Assembly (NCBI GenBank): GCA_964605095.1
Contig: CAZSBS010000040.1
Coordinates: 1-23,664 of the forward strand
Direction: 5' to 3'
Length of the DNA stretch: 23,664 nucleotides
Source: JAUWQU01 sp964605095
GTDB lineage: Bacteria > Planctomycetota > Phycisphaerae > SM23-33
Below the pieces are notes generated by a model. It was not told the DNA's origin. It ran no database searches and saw nothing but the letters and a program-made list of their open reading frames with translations. The stretch's first letter is position 1. Every line of letters starts with the position of its first letter. Below, piece after piece: positions 1 through 6,938 of the stretch. The position numbers and the translations under genes are program-made.

Positions 1-18
1 TGATAGTTCCTGGCTGAT

Positions 19-51
19 CCTGACAACTGCCCGTGTATCCCTGTTGTCAGG
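19..51. repeat. Perfect 9-bp inverted repeat
   Basis: CCTGACAAC (19-27) and GTTGTCAGG (43-51) are perfect inverted arms around a 15-nt loop. It sits about 40 bp upstream of the -10 box of the first gene. There is no T-tract, so it is not a typical intrinsic terminator. It could be an operator or the end of the transcript from a gene left of the window. Confidence 0.4.
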
Positions 52-89
52 TCCAACCGGATTCCGAGCCAAGGGCGTATTGCCCAATC

Positions 90-95
90 TATAAT
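90..95 (+). promoter_or_regulatory. -10 box of promoter for AsmA-like gene
   Basis: A perfect TATAAT lies 42 bp upstream of the GTG start at 138. Transcription would begin near 102, leaving a short 5' leader with an AAAGGA ribosome site at 122-127. No good -35 hexamer is visible at the usual spacing, so the call rests on the -10 box and its position. Confidence 0.5.
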
Positions 96-137
96 TGTGT
101 GTCAGGTTGCGGGCTGGGCTGAAAGGACCATGCCGCC

Positions 138-1832
138 GTGAAGCGCAAACTCATCCTCTACCCTCTGATATGCCTCGTTGTCCTCGGGGTGGGGCTGTTT
201 GGCGTCTGGTACTGGATCGGCATGGCCGGCACGTCATCACTGGAGCGATGGATCGGCGGGCAGGTCAAGTCCATCGCCGGTTCCTACCTCAATCCCAGGG
301 TGGAGTTCGACGACCTCGACTACCAGAAGCCCTACACGGTCGTGCTGATGAAGTTCCGGCTGACGGTCGATGACCCCGACAACTCCGGACGGACCGTCGA
401 CGTGATCCACGTGGACAAGCTTCGCCTGGAGCTTGCCGAGATCCCCCAAGAAGGCAAGCCGATCCGCATCAAGAAGCTGATTCTGGACCATCCGAAGATC
501 AACGCGATTGCGGCCCAAAGCGACGGCAAGTTCATGGGCTTTCAGAACATGCTCAAGGAGAGGAAGGAAGAAGTTGGGGCTGAACCCGCCCAGGAAGAGG
601 CGCCCCGCCTCAGCGACGTCTTCCAGATTGCCCTGCTGCAGATTATCGAGGGCCGGATGGTCTACGAATCGCGGGGCAGCGGCCGGCCGCCCATGATCCT
701 GGACGCCATTAACAGCCGAATGGACGTCGAGAAGGACGACCAGGGCTGGTACAAGCTGGCGGCCACGCTGGAGCGAAAGCCGGTATTTGGTCTGAAAGCG
801 GCCGGCAGGCTGGACCTGGACCACCTCGTCCTGGCGCTTGACTCGCTGAAGTTGGGCATCGAGTTGGGCGAGCAGCAGTACGGCAAGCTGCCCGGGCAAA
901 CCCAGCAGATGCTAAGAGAGCACGAGGTGACCGGCATGTTGCAGGTGACGGCATCCGGCCTGGTGCCGCTGGGCGATCCGGTATCGAGCGACCTTACCGC
1001 CACGCTGTCGATGGAAAAGGCGCACTTCGTCGCCGGCGAGTACAAGGGCGAGGCCCAGAACGTCAGCGGTAAGCTGCGGCTGAAGGATCGCCGTGTGTTG
1101 CTGGAATACCTGGTCGCCGATACGCTGAAGGGCAAGGTTCATCTGACCGCGGACATCGGCCTGGTCGATCCGTTTGAGGGCCGGGTGGACCTCACGGCCA
1201 GAGGCATCCTGATCGAGGAGACGCTGCGGGCGGCCTCCGGCGGCGGCCAGGGGGATGGTAAGCTCAAGTACAAGGGCGCCATGGACGCCGAGGTCACGCT
1301 CACCGGCCCGATGGACAAGATCCTGACTCGCTCCGGCGGGGGCGGCTGGCTGAAACTGCGCAACGGCCGCCTCGTGAGCCTGCGCGTCATCGACGACATC
1401 GGCCGGGCACTGGCTCAGAATATCAGGTCCATCTTCTCCAGTGAGAAGCAGAGCCGTCAGGACACGGATGCTGCCGACTTGGAGTTCCGGTTCATGGGCG
1501 ACAGGGTCCACTTCACGAACATACTCGCCCAGACGTCGACCTTCGCCGTCAGGGGCCACGGCGACATCTGGTTCGATAAACGGCTGTCCTTGTTGCTCAA
1601 CGGCGGATCGCCCGAGGATCTCCAATCGGTTACGGACGAAAGCGGCAGGGGCGGCAACGAGGTGGTTAACGCGATTGGCGACGTGCTGAACACGATCGGT
1701 CGCGGGGCCGAGGACATCGCCGGCGGGGTCCTCAGCCATGTTGCCACCGTTGTCGTCAGCGGCACGACCGACGAGCCCGCGGTCCGCGTCGAGCCATTCC
1801 GTAAGGTCCGCGACATGCTGGATGGCAAGTGA
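138..1832 (+). CDS. AsmA-like membrane-anchored protein
   Basis: A 564-residue protein with an N-terminal basic start (KRK) and one membrane segment at about residues 4-28, followed by a long beta-rich region exposed outside the cytoplasm. Residues about 370-440, with a GGGG-W-LKL-NGRL pattern near 398-410, match the AsmA C-terminal type region found in proteins implicated in lipid transfer or outer-membrane assembly (family knowledge). The length suits a mid-size member of that superfamily. The GTG start at 138 is chosen because AAAGGA lies 10 nt upstream; the nearby ATG at 130 is in another frame and too close to the ribosome site. The gene stands alone behind its own promoter. The exact substrate or partner cannot be told from sequence. 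Confidence 0.75.
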   Translation: MKRKLILYPLICLVVLGVGLFGVWYWIGMAGTSSLERWIGGQVKSIAGSYLNPRVEFDDLDYQKPYTVVLMKFRLTVDDPDNSGRTVDVIHVDKLRLELAEIPQEGKPIRIKKLILDHPKINAIAAQSDGKFMGFQNMLKERKEEVGAEPAQEEAPRLSDVFQIALLQIIEGRMVYESRGSGRPPMILDAINSRMDVEKDDQGWYKLAATLERKPVFGLKAAGRLDLDHLVLALDSLKLGIELGEQQYGKLPGQTQQMLREHEVTGMLQVTASGLVPLGDPVSSDLTATLSMEKAHFVAGEYKGEAQNVSGKLRLKDRRVLLEYLVADTLKGKVHLTADIGLVDPFEGRVDLTARGILIEETLRAASGGGQGDGKLKYKGAMDAEVTLTGPMDKILTRSGGGGWLKLRNGRLVSLRVIDDIGRALAQNIRSIFSSEKQSRQDTDAADLEFRFMGDRVHFTNILAQTSTFAVRGHGDIWFDKRLSLLLNGGSPEDLQSVTDESGRGGNEVVNAIGDVLNTIGRGAEDIAGGVLSHVATVVVSGTTDEPAVRVEPFRKVRDMLDGK

Positions 1833-1878
1833 TCCGGAATTGACATTCTGGAAATGGCTGGTTTCGCGGGTGCAGTTA

Positions 1879-1887
1879 TGCTACAAT
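1879..1887 (+). promoter_or_regulatory. Extended -10 promoter for the DUF2294/radical SAM cluster
   Basis: TGC-TACAAT is an extended -10 element (TG-N plus TACAAT at 1882-1887). It precedes a folded leader and an intrinsic terminator, which is the expected order for an attenuated transcript. Start of transcription is inferred at about 1893-1895. The -35 region is weak, as is usual with extended -10 promoters. Confidence 0.5.
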
Positions 1888-1892
1888 CATTT

Positions 1893-2020
1893 AGTCTGGA
1901 GCCTGAAAGGGTTCCAAGTCGGATGACTGGATGAAGGGCAGGCCCTCAGGGCAGGCCAGTTGACGAGTAAGCCGACGCGGTTGGGCACCCCATGGGTGTT
2001 TTCTCGCGTCGGCTTTTTTT
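1893..2020 (+). ncRNA. Structured leader or small RNA ending in intrinsic terminator
   Basis: Between the promoter and the terminator the transcript can fold into several elements: GGAGCC/GGTTCC (1898-1903 with 1910-1915); GACTGG/CCAGTT (1925-1930 with 1956-1961); and an inner GCCC-TCA-GGGC (1942-1952). A 10-bp direct repeat AGGGCAGGCC occurs at 1935-1944 and 1948-1957. GTCGG at 1918-1922 is complementary to CCGAC at 1972-1976 in the 5' arm of the terminator, so an antiterminator is possible. I do not recognise a known riboswitch class. It is either a cis-acting attenuator for the DUF2294 gene at 2090 or a stand-alone small RNA. Confidence 0.45.
1969..2020 (+). terminator. Strong intrinsic terminator
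   Basis: AAGCCGACGCG (1969-1979) pairs perfectly with CGCGTCGGCTT (2005-2015) and is followed by T's to 2020. A nested hairpin CACCC-CAT-GGGTG (1986-1998) fills the loop. It lies between the promoter at 1879 and the start codon at 2090, so downstream genes need read-through, antitermination or another promoter. Confidence 0.85.
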
Positions 2021-2089
2021 GTTCCAAGCGTGTCCGCCCAGGGCCGCGCCGGTCTGGAGCCAATGGAATCCGGAGACGGGAGCGCAGCG

Positions 2090-2506
2090 ATGGAAAAATC
2101 CAGGCCGACCTTGGCACAGGAAATCTCGGAGGTGGTGATCGCCTTCCAGCAGCAGACCACCGGCCACGCGCCCAAGGCCGTCACAGTGGTTCTGAGCCAG
2201 GACACGCTGGTCATCGTGTTGCACGAGGCTCTGTCGCGGGCGGAGAAGGACCTGGCCAGGAGCCCATCGGGCGCCGAGCAAGTGCGAGAGTTTCATCAAC
2301 AGCTCTTCTCCACGTCCTCTCAGTGGCTGCTGAAGCAGATCGAGAGAGTCACCGGCGTTCAATGGAGCGAAGCCGTCGTGGAAGTGGAACCAGCGACCGG
2401 GGATGTGGTGCAAGCCTTCGCGCGAAGCGCCAAAGTCCAGGTGTTCCACCTGGCCTGGAGCGAGCCCGGCAAGGCCGGGCCGGGCCGGCACGCGGAAAAC
2501 CGCTGA
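2090..2506 (+). CDS. DUF2294 domain protein
   Basis: A 138-residue soluble protein with no signal or membrane segment. The N-terminal half, with PTLAQEIS, a GHAPK segment, VLSQDTLVIVL and then AEKDLARSP with VREFHQQLF, follows the DUF2294 pattern as I recall it; the family has no settled function. The ATG at 2090 is preferred because GGGAG lies 7 nt upstream. The frame stays open to a GTG at 2030, but that codon is only 10 nt past the terminator's T-tract and has no ribosome site. It is the first gene after the leader and terminator, and the radical SAM gene follows after 19 nt, so the two are probably co-transcribed. The C-terminal tail (about residue 110 on) is low-complexity and Gly/Pro-rich. 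Confidence 0.7.
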   Translation: MEKSRPTLAQEISEVVIAFQQQTTGHAPKAVTVVLSQDTLVIVLHEALSRAEKDLARSPSGAEQVREFHQQLFSTSSQWLLKQIERVTGVQWSEAVVEVEPATGDVVQAFARSAKVQVFHLAWSEPGKAGPGRHAENR

Positions 2507-2525
2507 TCGAAGGAAAACGCCCCTT

Positions 2526-3962
2526 ATGCACGAGAGCAGGATGCAACTTTACCTGATCAACCCGACGAACCCGCTGGTGAGTCTGGCTAACGTCAAGGAG
2601 AGTCGGTGGAATCGCTACCGCGTCTGGAAGCCCCTGGGGCTTCTGGTTCTGGCGGGCCTGACCCCGCCGCAGTGGCAGATCACCGTCATCGACGAGAACC
2701 TGCGCACGCCGGACTACTCGGCCATGCCCAGGCCGGACCTGGTTGGGATTACCGCCTTCACGTCCCAGGCCAACCGGGCATACGAGTTGGCGGCGGAGTT
2801 TCGTGGCCGCGGGGTGCCCGTGGTCATGGGCGGGATTCATGCCACCGCATGCATTGAGGAAGCGCTGCTCCATGTCGATTCGGTCGTCACGGGCGAGGCC
2901 GAAAGCGTATGGGCGAGCGTCCTTCAAGACGCCCGCCGGGGCCGGTTGCAGAGAACCTACCGCGGCGAGCACATCGACCTGGCGGAGGTGCCGCCGGCCA
3001 GGCACGACCTCCTGGCGGAAGGCTATGCCTTTGGCTCGGTCCAGACCACGCGAGGCTGTCCGCTGAGTTGCAGCTTTTGCAGCGTGTCGTCGTTCAACGG
3101 CACTCTCTATCGTCACCGGCCCATTGCCAGCGTGATCGAGGAGCTCAAATCCATCCGGGAAAAATGGGTTCTGGTCGTGGACGACAATCTCATCGGCATC
3201 AACGCGGCACACATTGCGCGAGCCAAGGAGTTGTTTCGCGCGATGATCGCGGCCGACCTCAAAAAGAACTGGATCTGCCAGGTAACCATCAACATGGCCG
3301 ACGACGAGGAGTTGCTGGACCTGGCCGTGCTGGCAGGCTGCCGTGGCGCGTTCATCGGGTTTGAGTCTCCCACGGCCGAGGGCCTGAAGGAGGTTGGCAA
3401 GAAGTTCAACCTGCTCAAGGGGCGGGATTTCCGACAGTCCGTCCGGCGGATCCAGCGGCACGGCATCCTGGTGGTCGGATCGTTCATCATGGGCCTGGAC
3501 AGCGACGAGCCGGGCATCGGTCGGCGGATTGCCGTGGCGGCCCGCAGCTATGGGCTGGACCTCCTCAACGCCCTGTTCCTTACGCCGCTGCCAGGCACTC
3601 GCCTGTGGGACCAGATGGAGCTCCAGAACCGCATTGCCGCCGCCGACTTCCCCAACGACTGGCGGTTCTACACGCTGGGGTTTCCGACGGCTCGCTACAA
3701 GAACTTCTCATGGTCGGCCCTTGCGGAAGAGATGACCTGCTGTGACCGGCGGTTCTACTCGCTGTGGCGAATTCTGCGGCGTCTGGCCGACAGCGTCCTG
3801 CGGAAGCGGCAGCCCCTCTTGTCGCTGGTGAGCAATCTATCGTACCGGAAGAACGCCCGGCTGAACCAGAAGAGCTATGCGAAACTGGATTTCCTGCGCG
3901 GCAGGAGCCTCATGAGCACGAGCATCCCAGCCGGGCAGCACGCGGCTGGGCTTGTCCTTTAA
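2526..3962 (+). CDS. B12-binding domain radical SAM protein
   Basis: A 478-residue protein. Residues about 1-150 form a Rossmann-like cobalamin-binding domain (LYLINPTNP start, VGITAFTSQ, VVMGGIHAT). The radical SAM core begins near residue 172, with the [4Fe-4S] ligands C178, C182 and C185 in CPLSCSFC, followed by VDDNLIG near 217 and GLDSDEPGIG near 323. The C-terminal part has a basic tail. Such enzymes use S-adenosylmethionine and often methylcobalamin for methylation or rearrangement of unactivated carbons; the substrate is not predictable here. The ATG at 2526 is preferred, with AAGGA about 11 nt upstream; a second ATG at 2541 has AGG immediately against it and is less likely. The gene ends in a CCCAGCC/GGCTGGG stem (3926-3950), and a GGGGCCA/TGGCCCC stem follows the stop. 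Confidence 0.9.
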   Translation: MHESRMQLYLINPTNPLVSLANVKESRWNRYRVWKPLGLLVLAGLTPPQWQITVIDENLRTPDYSAMPRPDLVGITAFTSQANRAYELAAEFRGRGVPVVMGGIHATACIEEALLHVDSVVTGEAESVWASVLQDARRGRLQRTYRGEHIDLAEVPPARHDLLAEGYAFGSVQTTRGCPLSCSFCSVSSFNGTLYRHRPIASVIEELKSIREKWVLVVDDNLIGINAAHIARAKELFRAMIAADLKKNWICQVTINMADDEELLDLAVLAGCRGAFIGFESPTAEGLKEVGKKFNLLKGRDFRQSVRRIQRHGILVVGSFIMGLDSDEPGIGRRIAVAARSYGLDLLNALFLTPLPGTRLWDQMELQNRIAAADFPNDWRFYTLGFPTARYKNFSWSALAEEMTCCDRRFYSLWRILRRLADSVLRKRQPLLSLVSNLSYRKNARLNQKSYAKLDFLRGRSLMSTSIPAGQHAAGLVL

Positions 3963-3998
3963 CATTGGGGCCAATGGCCCCATGAGGAGCGAGAGAGC

Positions 3999-4328
3999 AT
4001 GAACAAGCTTGGAACGATCAAGTTCAGTGGGAAGTCAGGCGAGCGGTATCCGTTCGTCGCCTACTCGCTGGAAACCGTTTTCGACAAGGCCTTCAGCGGG
4101 GTGTATGTTGCGACCCGGCGGAAAGAGGGCAAGTCCAAGAAGGGCTTCGTACATAAGAGAATATGCACGGGCCAGAGCGACGATCTTCGCCAGTCCCTGG
4201 CCAGTGTTGAGCCGTCATTCTCCGAGCGGGGCGCCAACTGTATCTGCGTACATGCGGAGAATGACCAGGCCGCCAGGCAGAAGATTGAGCAGGACCTGGC
4301 CCGGGGACCCATAGCTGATTGTGCCTGA
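3999..4328 (+). CDS. Small GIY-YIG-like protein, degenerate
   Basis: A 109-residue protein with AGGAG 9 nt before its ATG. The order of motifs resembles small GIY-YIG-fold proteins of unknown role: an N-terminal KFSGKSGERYPF strand, GVY at residues 34-36, ICTGQSDDL at 55-63, then GANCICVH and a final acidic helix. The second motif reads CTG where an active family member would have YIG, and a conserved C-terminal Asn-Pro is absent, so nuclease activity is doubtful. It lies between two radical SAM genes on the same strand, 36 nt after the first and 106 nt before the second. The assignment rests on motif order and recall only; the gene itself is well supported by its ribosome site and codon use. 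Confidence 0.6.
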   Translation: MNKLGTIKFSGKSGERYPFVAYSLETVFDKAFSGVYVATRRKEGKSKKGFVHKRICTGQSDDLRQSLASVEPSFSERGANCICVHAENDQAARQKIEQDLARGPIADCA

Positions 4329-4434
4329 CGGCCTGCTCCCAAGGGAAATCGCGACGACTCAATAGGGCTATCGGTGGCGATTCGCCGATTTTACGCGGGA
4401 TGGCCCAATAGCGTAAAGAAAGGATGCACTCCGT

Positions 4435-5889
4435 ATGCGGTTGCTGCTGGTTATGCCAACGGGCTTGCAGGTTGGGTACGATGCGTACTTCTCAAGTTCA
4501 CCGCTCGGTATTGAGACGGTGGCTGCCCATGTGCGCGACTGCGCCGACGTGATGCTTGCCGACATGCGGGGCAAAGGCCACGACGTCGAAGCGCATGCCG
4601 AGCAGATGCTCAGCAGCGATCCGGACATGATCGGCGTGAGCGTAAATAGCGCCCCGCACACAAAGTACACGCTGGCCCTGGCCGAGGCGATCAAACGCCG
4701 CCGGCCGGGTGTGAAGGTTTTCCTCGGCGGGCAGCAGTCGACCTTTCTGCCCGATGAGATGATGGCGCCAGGCCACGTCGACGCGGTGATCCGCGGCGAA
4801 GGGGAGTTCACCCTCCGCGACATAGTGACTCGCGGCAGCTTCGAGGGCGTGCCGGGCGTCTCTTGGCGGTCCAACGGCACGATACACAACGAGCCAGACA
4901 GGCCTCTGATCGAGAACATGGACGACGTGCTGCCTCCGGCACGGGACCTGCTGCCCGACCGTCAGCGGTATCGGGTCGGCAAGTACCGCGTGGAGGGCCT
5001 GGAAACCAGCCGGGGCTGTGCCCATCACTGCACGTTCTGCTCAGTCCGCAACTTTCATCGAGGCCGGTGGCGCCCCAAGAGCGTTCAGCGCGTCATGCGG
5101 GAGATTGACGAACTGCTGGATCGCTGCCGCTATCCCAAGGTCATCTATTTCGTGGATGACAATTTTTCCACGGACGTTCGCCGCATGGAAGAGATCTGCC
5201 GCGCCATAGTCGAGCGGAAGGCCCACGACACGTTCTTCTGGTGCCAGGCGAGGGTGGACGCCCTGGCGAAACGCCCCGACCTGGTCGAATGGATGGGAAA
5301 GGCCCATTTCACGGCCGTGCTGCTGGGCCTGGAAACGCCGGTCGCGCGGCTCCTGAAGTCTTCCGGCAAGAACATCTCCGTGGCCCAGACGATGAAGACA
5401 ATCGAACTGCTCCACGCCAACGACATCGGCGCCTGGGGCACATTCACCTTGGGCCTGCCCGGCGAGACGCTCGATGACGCTCAGGCCACCGTGGATTTCA
5501 TCCCGGCTACCGGTGTCGACGTGGCCCAGATCACCGTAGCCACGCCGATCCCCGGCTCCAACCTCTATGACGAGGCCAAGGCCCAGGGGACCCTGCTGGT
5601 GACGGACTGGGACCAGTACGACTTCACCTCCCCGACAATGAAGGGGCAGTTGCCCAAGAAGAAACTCGACGCCCTCATGCACCGGGCCTATCTCAATGTG
5701 TACCTCAGCGGACGATTCTTCCGCTCGATGTTCAGTCAGCGGACCAACCTCCAGCGTCTCCGCCGCACGATGTTCGGCGTGTTCTGGAGCTGGATATGGT
5801 TCCTGGTAAAGGAACAGGTTCGTGGTTGGTTCGGGCTGAGGCGAAAGTCGTCCCAGCCGCACCGGAGAGAGGCCGAGGCCGGGAAGTGA
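4435..5889 (+). CDS. B12-binding domain radical SAM protein
   Basis: A 484-residue protein. Residues 1-160 look like a cobalamin-binding domain (RLLLVMPTG start, MIGVSVNSAPH, VFLGGQQST, GEGEFTLRDI). The radical SAM core starts near 190, with C195, C199 and C202 in CAHHCTFC, then YFVDDNFS, GLETPVARLLKSSGKN, and GTFTLGLPGET. Residues about 447-467 (GVFWSWIWFLV) are strongly hydrophobic and aromatic, followed by a basic tail, which suggests peripheral membrane attachment and a lipid-like substrate (inference). AAAGGA lies 10 nt before the ATG. It is the last gene of the plus-strand cluster. It differs clearly from the radical SAM protein at 2526 and is not a recent duplicate. Confidence 0.92.
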   Translation: MRLLLVMPTGLQVGYDAYFSSSPLGIETVAAHVRDCADVMLADMRGKGHDVEAHAEQMLSSDPDMIGVSVNSAPHTKYTLALAEAIKRRRPGVKVFLGGQQSTFLPDEMMAPGHVDAVIRGEGEFTLRDIVTRGSFEGVPGVSWRSNGTIHNEPDRPLIENMDDVLPPARDLLPDRQRYRVGKYRVEGLETSRGCAHHCTFCSVRNFHRGRWRPKSVQRVMREIDELLDRCRYPKVIYFVDDNFSTDVRRMEEICRAIVERKAHDTFFWCQARVDALAKRPDLVEWMGKAHFTAVLLGLETPVARLLKSSGKNISVAQTMKTIELLHANDIGAWGTFTLGLPGETLDDAQATVDFIPATGVDVAQITVATPIPGSNLYDEAKAQGTLLVTDWDQYDFTSPTMKGQLPKKKLDALMHRAYLNVYLSGRFFRSMFSQRTNLQRLRRTMFGVFWSWIWFLVKEQVRGWFGLRRKSSQPHRREAEAGK

Positions 5890-5972
5890 CGGGCCGCTGT
5901 AATGTGCTCGGCCGAGATGTCCCACCACGCCGTCGGACCTGCCGGATGCCCAATTGGAATGCGCCCTGCGCT

Positions 5973-6008
5973 AAAAAAACTGCCAAACCACTGCAAAAAA
6001 GCTCCAAA
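5973..6008. repeat. Helically phased A-tracts
   Basis: Runs of A occur at 5973-5979, 5985-5987, 5995-6000 and 6006-6008. Their centres are spaced about 10, 11 and 10 bp apart, close to one helical turn, which predicts intrinsic DNA bending. Confidence 0.55.
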
Positions 6009-6098
6009 TGAGCGCAATATCCACACTCTGCGTATGTTATGGACCGCTCCCAAGGGTCGCAAAACCACTCCCAACCCACCCCCAACCCCACTCCCAAC

Positions 6099-6185
6099 CC
6101 CACTTTAGGCCCACTTTAGGCCCACTTTAGACCCACTTTAGACCCGCTTTCGAGCGCTTTAGACCCACTTCCCAGCCGCTTTCCA
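6099..6185. repeat. 11-bp tandem repeat
   Basis: Units of CCCACTTTAGG/A start at 6099, 6110, 6121 and 6132. Decayed units follow at 6143 (CCCGCTTTCGA), 6154 (10 bp), 6164 and 6175. The preceding 6065-6098 carries 11-12 bp variants (ACTCCCAACCC type). The period matches one helical turn. The units are adjacent and lack unique spacers, so this is not a CRISPR array. Confidence 0.8.
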
Positions 6186-6213
6186 ATCAATTCCAACCAG
6201 TTTGCAGCCAATT

Positions 6214-6234
6214 CCTCTCCCTCGACAGGAGAGG
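6214..6234. repeat. REP-like hairpin
   Basis: CCTCTCC (6214-6220) and GGAGAGG (6228-6234) form a 7-bp stem with a 7-nt loop. The CTCTCCCTCGACAGGAGAGGG style is typical of dispersed extragenic palindromes in many bacteria. Confidence 0.5.
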
Positions 6235-6261
6235 GTGAAAGCCACATCGGCGAGAAATCAA

Positions 6262-6303
6262 AATAAGGACTTACATCACGGGCAATCGCCATAACTCCTT
6301 ATT
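6262..6303. repeat. 12-bp inverted repeat with one mismatch
   Basis: AATAAGGACTTA (6262-6273) pairs with TAACTCCTTATT (6292-6303) at 11 of 12 positions around an 18-nt loop. It lies in non-coding DNA upstream of the promoter at 6408. Confidence 0.5.
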
Positions 6304-6407
6304 ATTAGATTTCAGGCCAAAACGACAACGCCTCCCCGCCAAAGCCAGAAACGGTTACTGCCCATCGCCCGCCATGCGACCACACCTGTCGCCCCCCGGC
6401 CTTCCGG

Positions 6408-6437
6408 TTGACAAGGCTTGACCGCCGCGTCTATTAT
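6408..6437 (+). promoter_or_regulatory. Promoter for four-helix suffix gene
   Basis: TTGACA (6408-6413) and TATTAT (6432-6437) with an 18-bp spacer make a near-consensus housekeeping promoter. Transcription would start near 6444, giving a roughly 210-nt leader that contains the left 9-bp repeat array before the gene at 6657. Confidence 0.7.
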
Positions 6438-6484
6438 CCTGATCGTTCATCCGGTCGCCCATGGGTTTTCGGGAGGGCTGTGAG

Positions 6485-6618
6485 ATGACCGGATTGACCA
6501 TATTGACGGGAGTGACCGGAGTGATGGGGAACACATTGACGGGAGTGACCGCTTTGACAGGGCCGGCGGTGCCGGGTTTGGCGCTGTCGAAAGAGTCAAT
6601 GGGGTCAATAAGGTCAAT
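6485..6618. repeat. Left 9-bp repeat array of four-helix cassette
   Basis: Nine-bp units of type ATTGACNGG run in phase at 6493, 6502, 6511 and 6520, and again at 6535, 6544 and 6553. Oppositely oriented units NNRGTCAAT lie at 6592, 6601 and 6610. The segment 6493-6516 can pair with 6595-6618 at 19 of 24 positions, giving a large imperfect hairpin with a 78-nt loop. It lies in the 5' leader of the gene at 6657. Confidence 0.75.
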
Positions 6619-6656
6619 TTACGCACGCGCATGCCGCCTGCGGGAGGAGGATATCC

Positions 6657-6935
6657 ATGCCTGAACTGTTCGACAAACACGGCGGTTTCAGGAGGCTGCA
6701 TTCCTTTACGCTGGCCACGATCGTCCAGATCGAGGCGCAAGGCAAGGCCTTTGAAGAAACCGGCGGCTTTAGCGAACGCCTCACCGCCAAACGCATCAAG
6801 GCGCGGGAAAAGGACAGGCCCCCATCGCCGGACTGCCCGCTGTGCGGCAAGCCCATGCGTCAGCGCAAGTCGGCGAAAGGCGATTTCTGGGGTTGTTCCA
6901 CCTTCCCGGAGTGCAAAGGAACCAGGCCGGTATGA
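6657..6935 (+). CDS. Core-deleted four-helix-bundle suffix protein with zinc finger
   Basis: A 92-residue protein with a strong ribosome site (GGAGGAGG, 6643-6650) before its ATG. Residues 7-24 (KHGGFRRLHSFTLATIVQ) resemble the start of four-helix bundle proteins with a suffix domain. Residues 36-50 (GGFSERLTAKRIKAR) resemble the suffix. C60, C63, C80 and C86 form a topoisomerase-I-type zinc ribbon with WGCSTFPEC. From recall, full members are about 200 residues, with the whole helix bundle between the first two parts; here they abut, so the core appears to have been removed in frame. The reading frame, ribosome site and promoter at 6408 are intact, so it may still be expressed. Direct function is unknown; nucleic-acid binding by the zinc ribbon is an inference. 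Confidence 0.7.
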   Translation: MPELFDKHGGFRRLHSFTLATIVQIEAQGKAFEETGGFSERLTAKRIKAREKDRPPSPDCPLCGKPMRQRKSAKGDFWGCSTFPECKGTRPV

Positions 6936-6938
6936 GTG

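Larger units (their letters stand above)
5890..6407. other. Long non-coding, repeat-rich stretch
   Basis: No convincing gene lies here. It contains a CTCGGCCGAG palindrome (5907-5916), phased A-tracts (5973-6008), a C/A-rich strand running into an 11-bp tandem repeat (6065-6185), a CCTCTCC/GGAGAGG hairpin (6214-6234) and a near-perfect 12-bp inverted repeat (6262-6303). Short reading frames in both directions are made of these repeats. Confidence 0.7.

Noticed and set aside
1840..1845. TTGACA as -35 box for the leader promoter
   Set aside because: It lies 36 bp from TACAAT, far beyond the usual 15-19 bp, and no -10 box fits at the normal distance.
1898..1960. Resemblance to a cobalamin riboswitch (AAGTCGG...GCAGG)
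   Set aside because: The conserved B12-box and core helices are not present; the likeness is a few short words only.
2030..2089. Upstream GTG start for the DUF2294 protein
   Set aside because: It directly follows the terminator's T-tract, lacks a ribosome site, and the added 20 residues are low-complexity.
4370..4392. Possible terminator (CGGTGGCGATTCGCCGATTTT) before the second radical SAM gene
   Set aside because: Only a 4-5 bp stem with a tiny loop and four T's; too weak to call.
5902..6108. Plus-strand 68-codon frame rich in Pro and Thr
   Set aside because: Made of the A-tracts and C-rich repeats; no ribosome site, no family likeness.
6099..6185. CRISPR array
   Set aside because: Units are 11 bp with no unique spacers, and no cas gene is present.
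6121..6294. Minus-strand frame starting MAIARDVSPYFDF
   Set aside because: It runs through the REP-like hairpin and 11-bp repeats; the ribosome-like AAGGAG is only 2 nt from its ATG.
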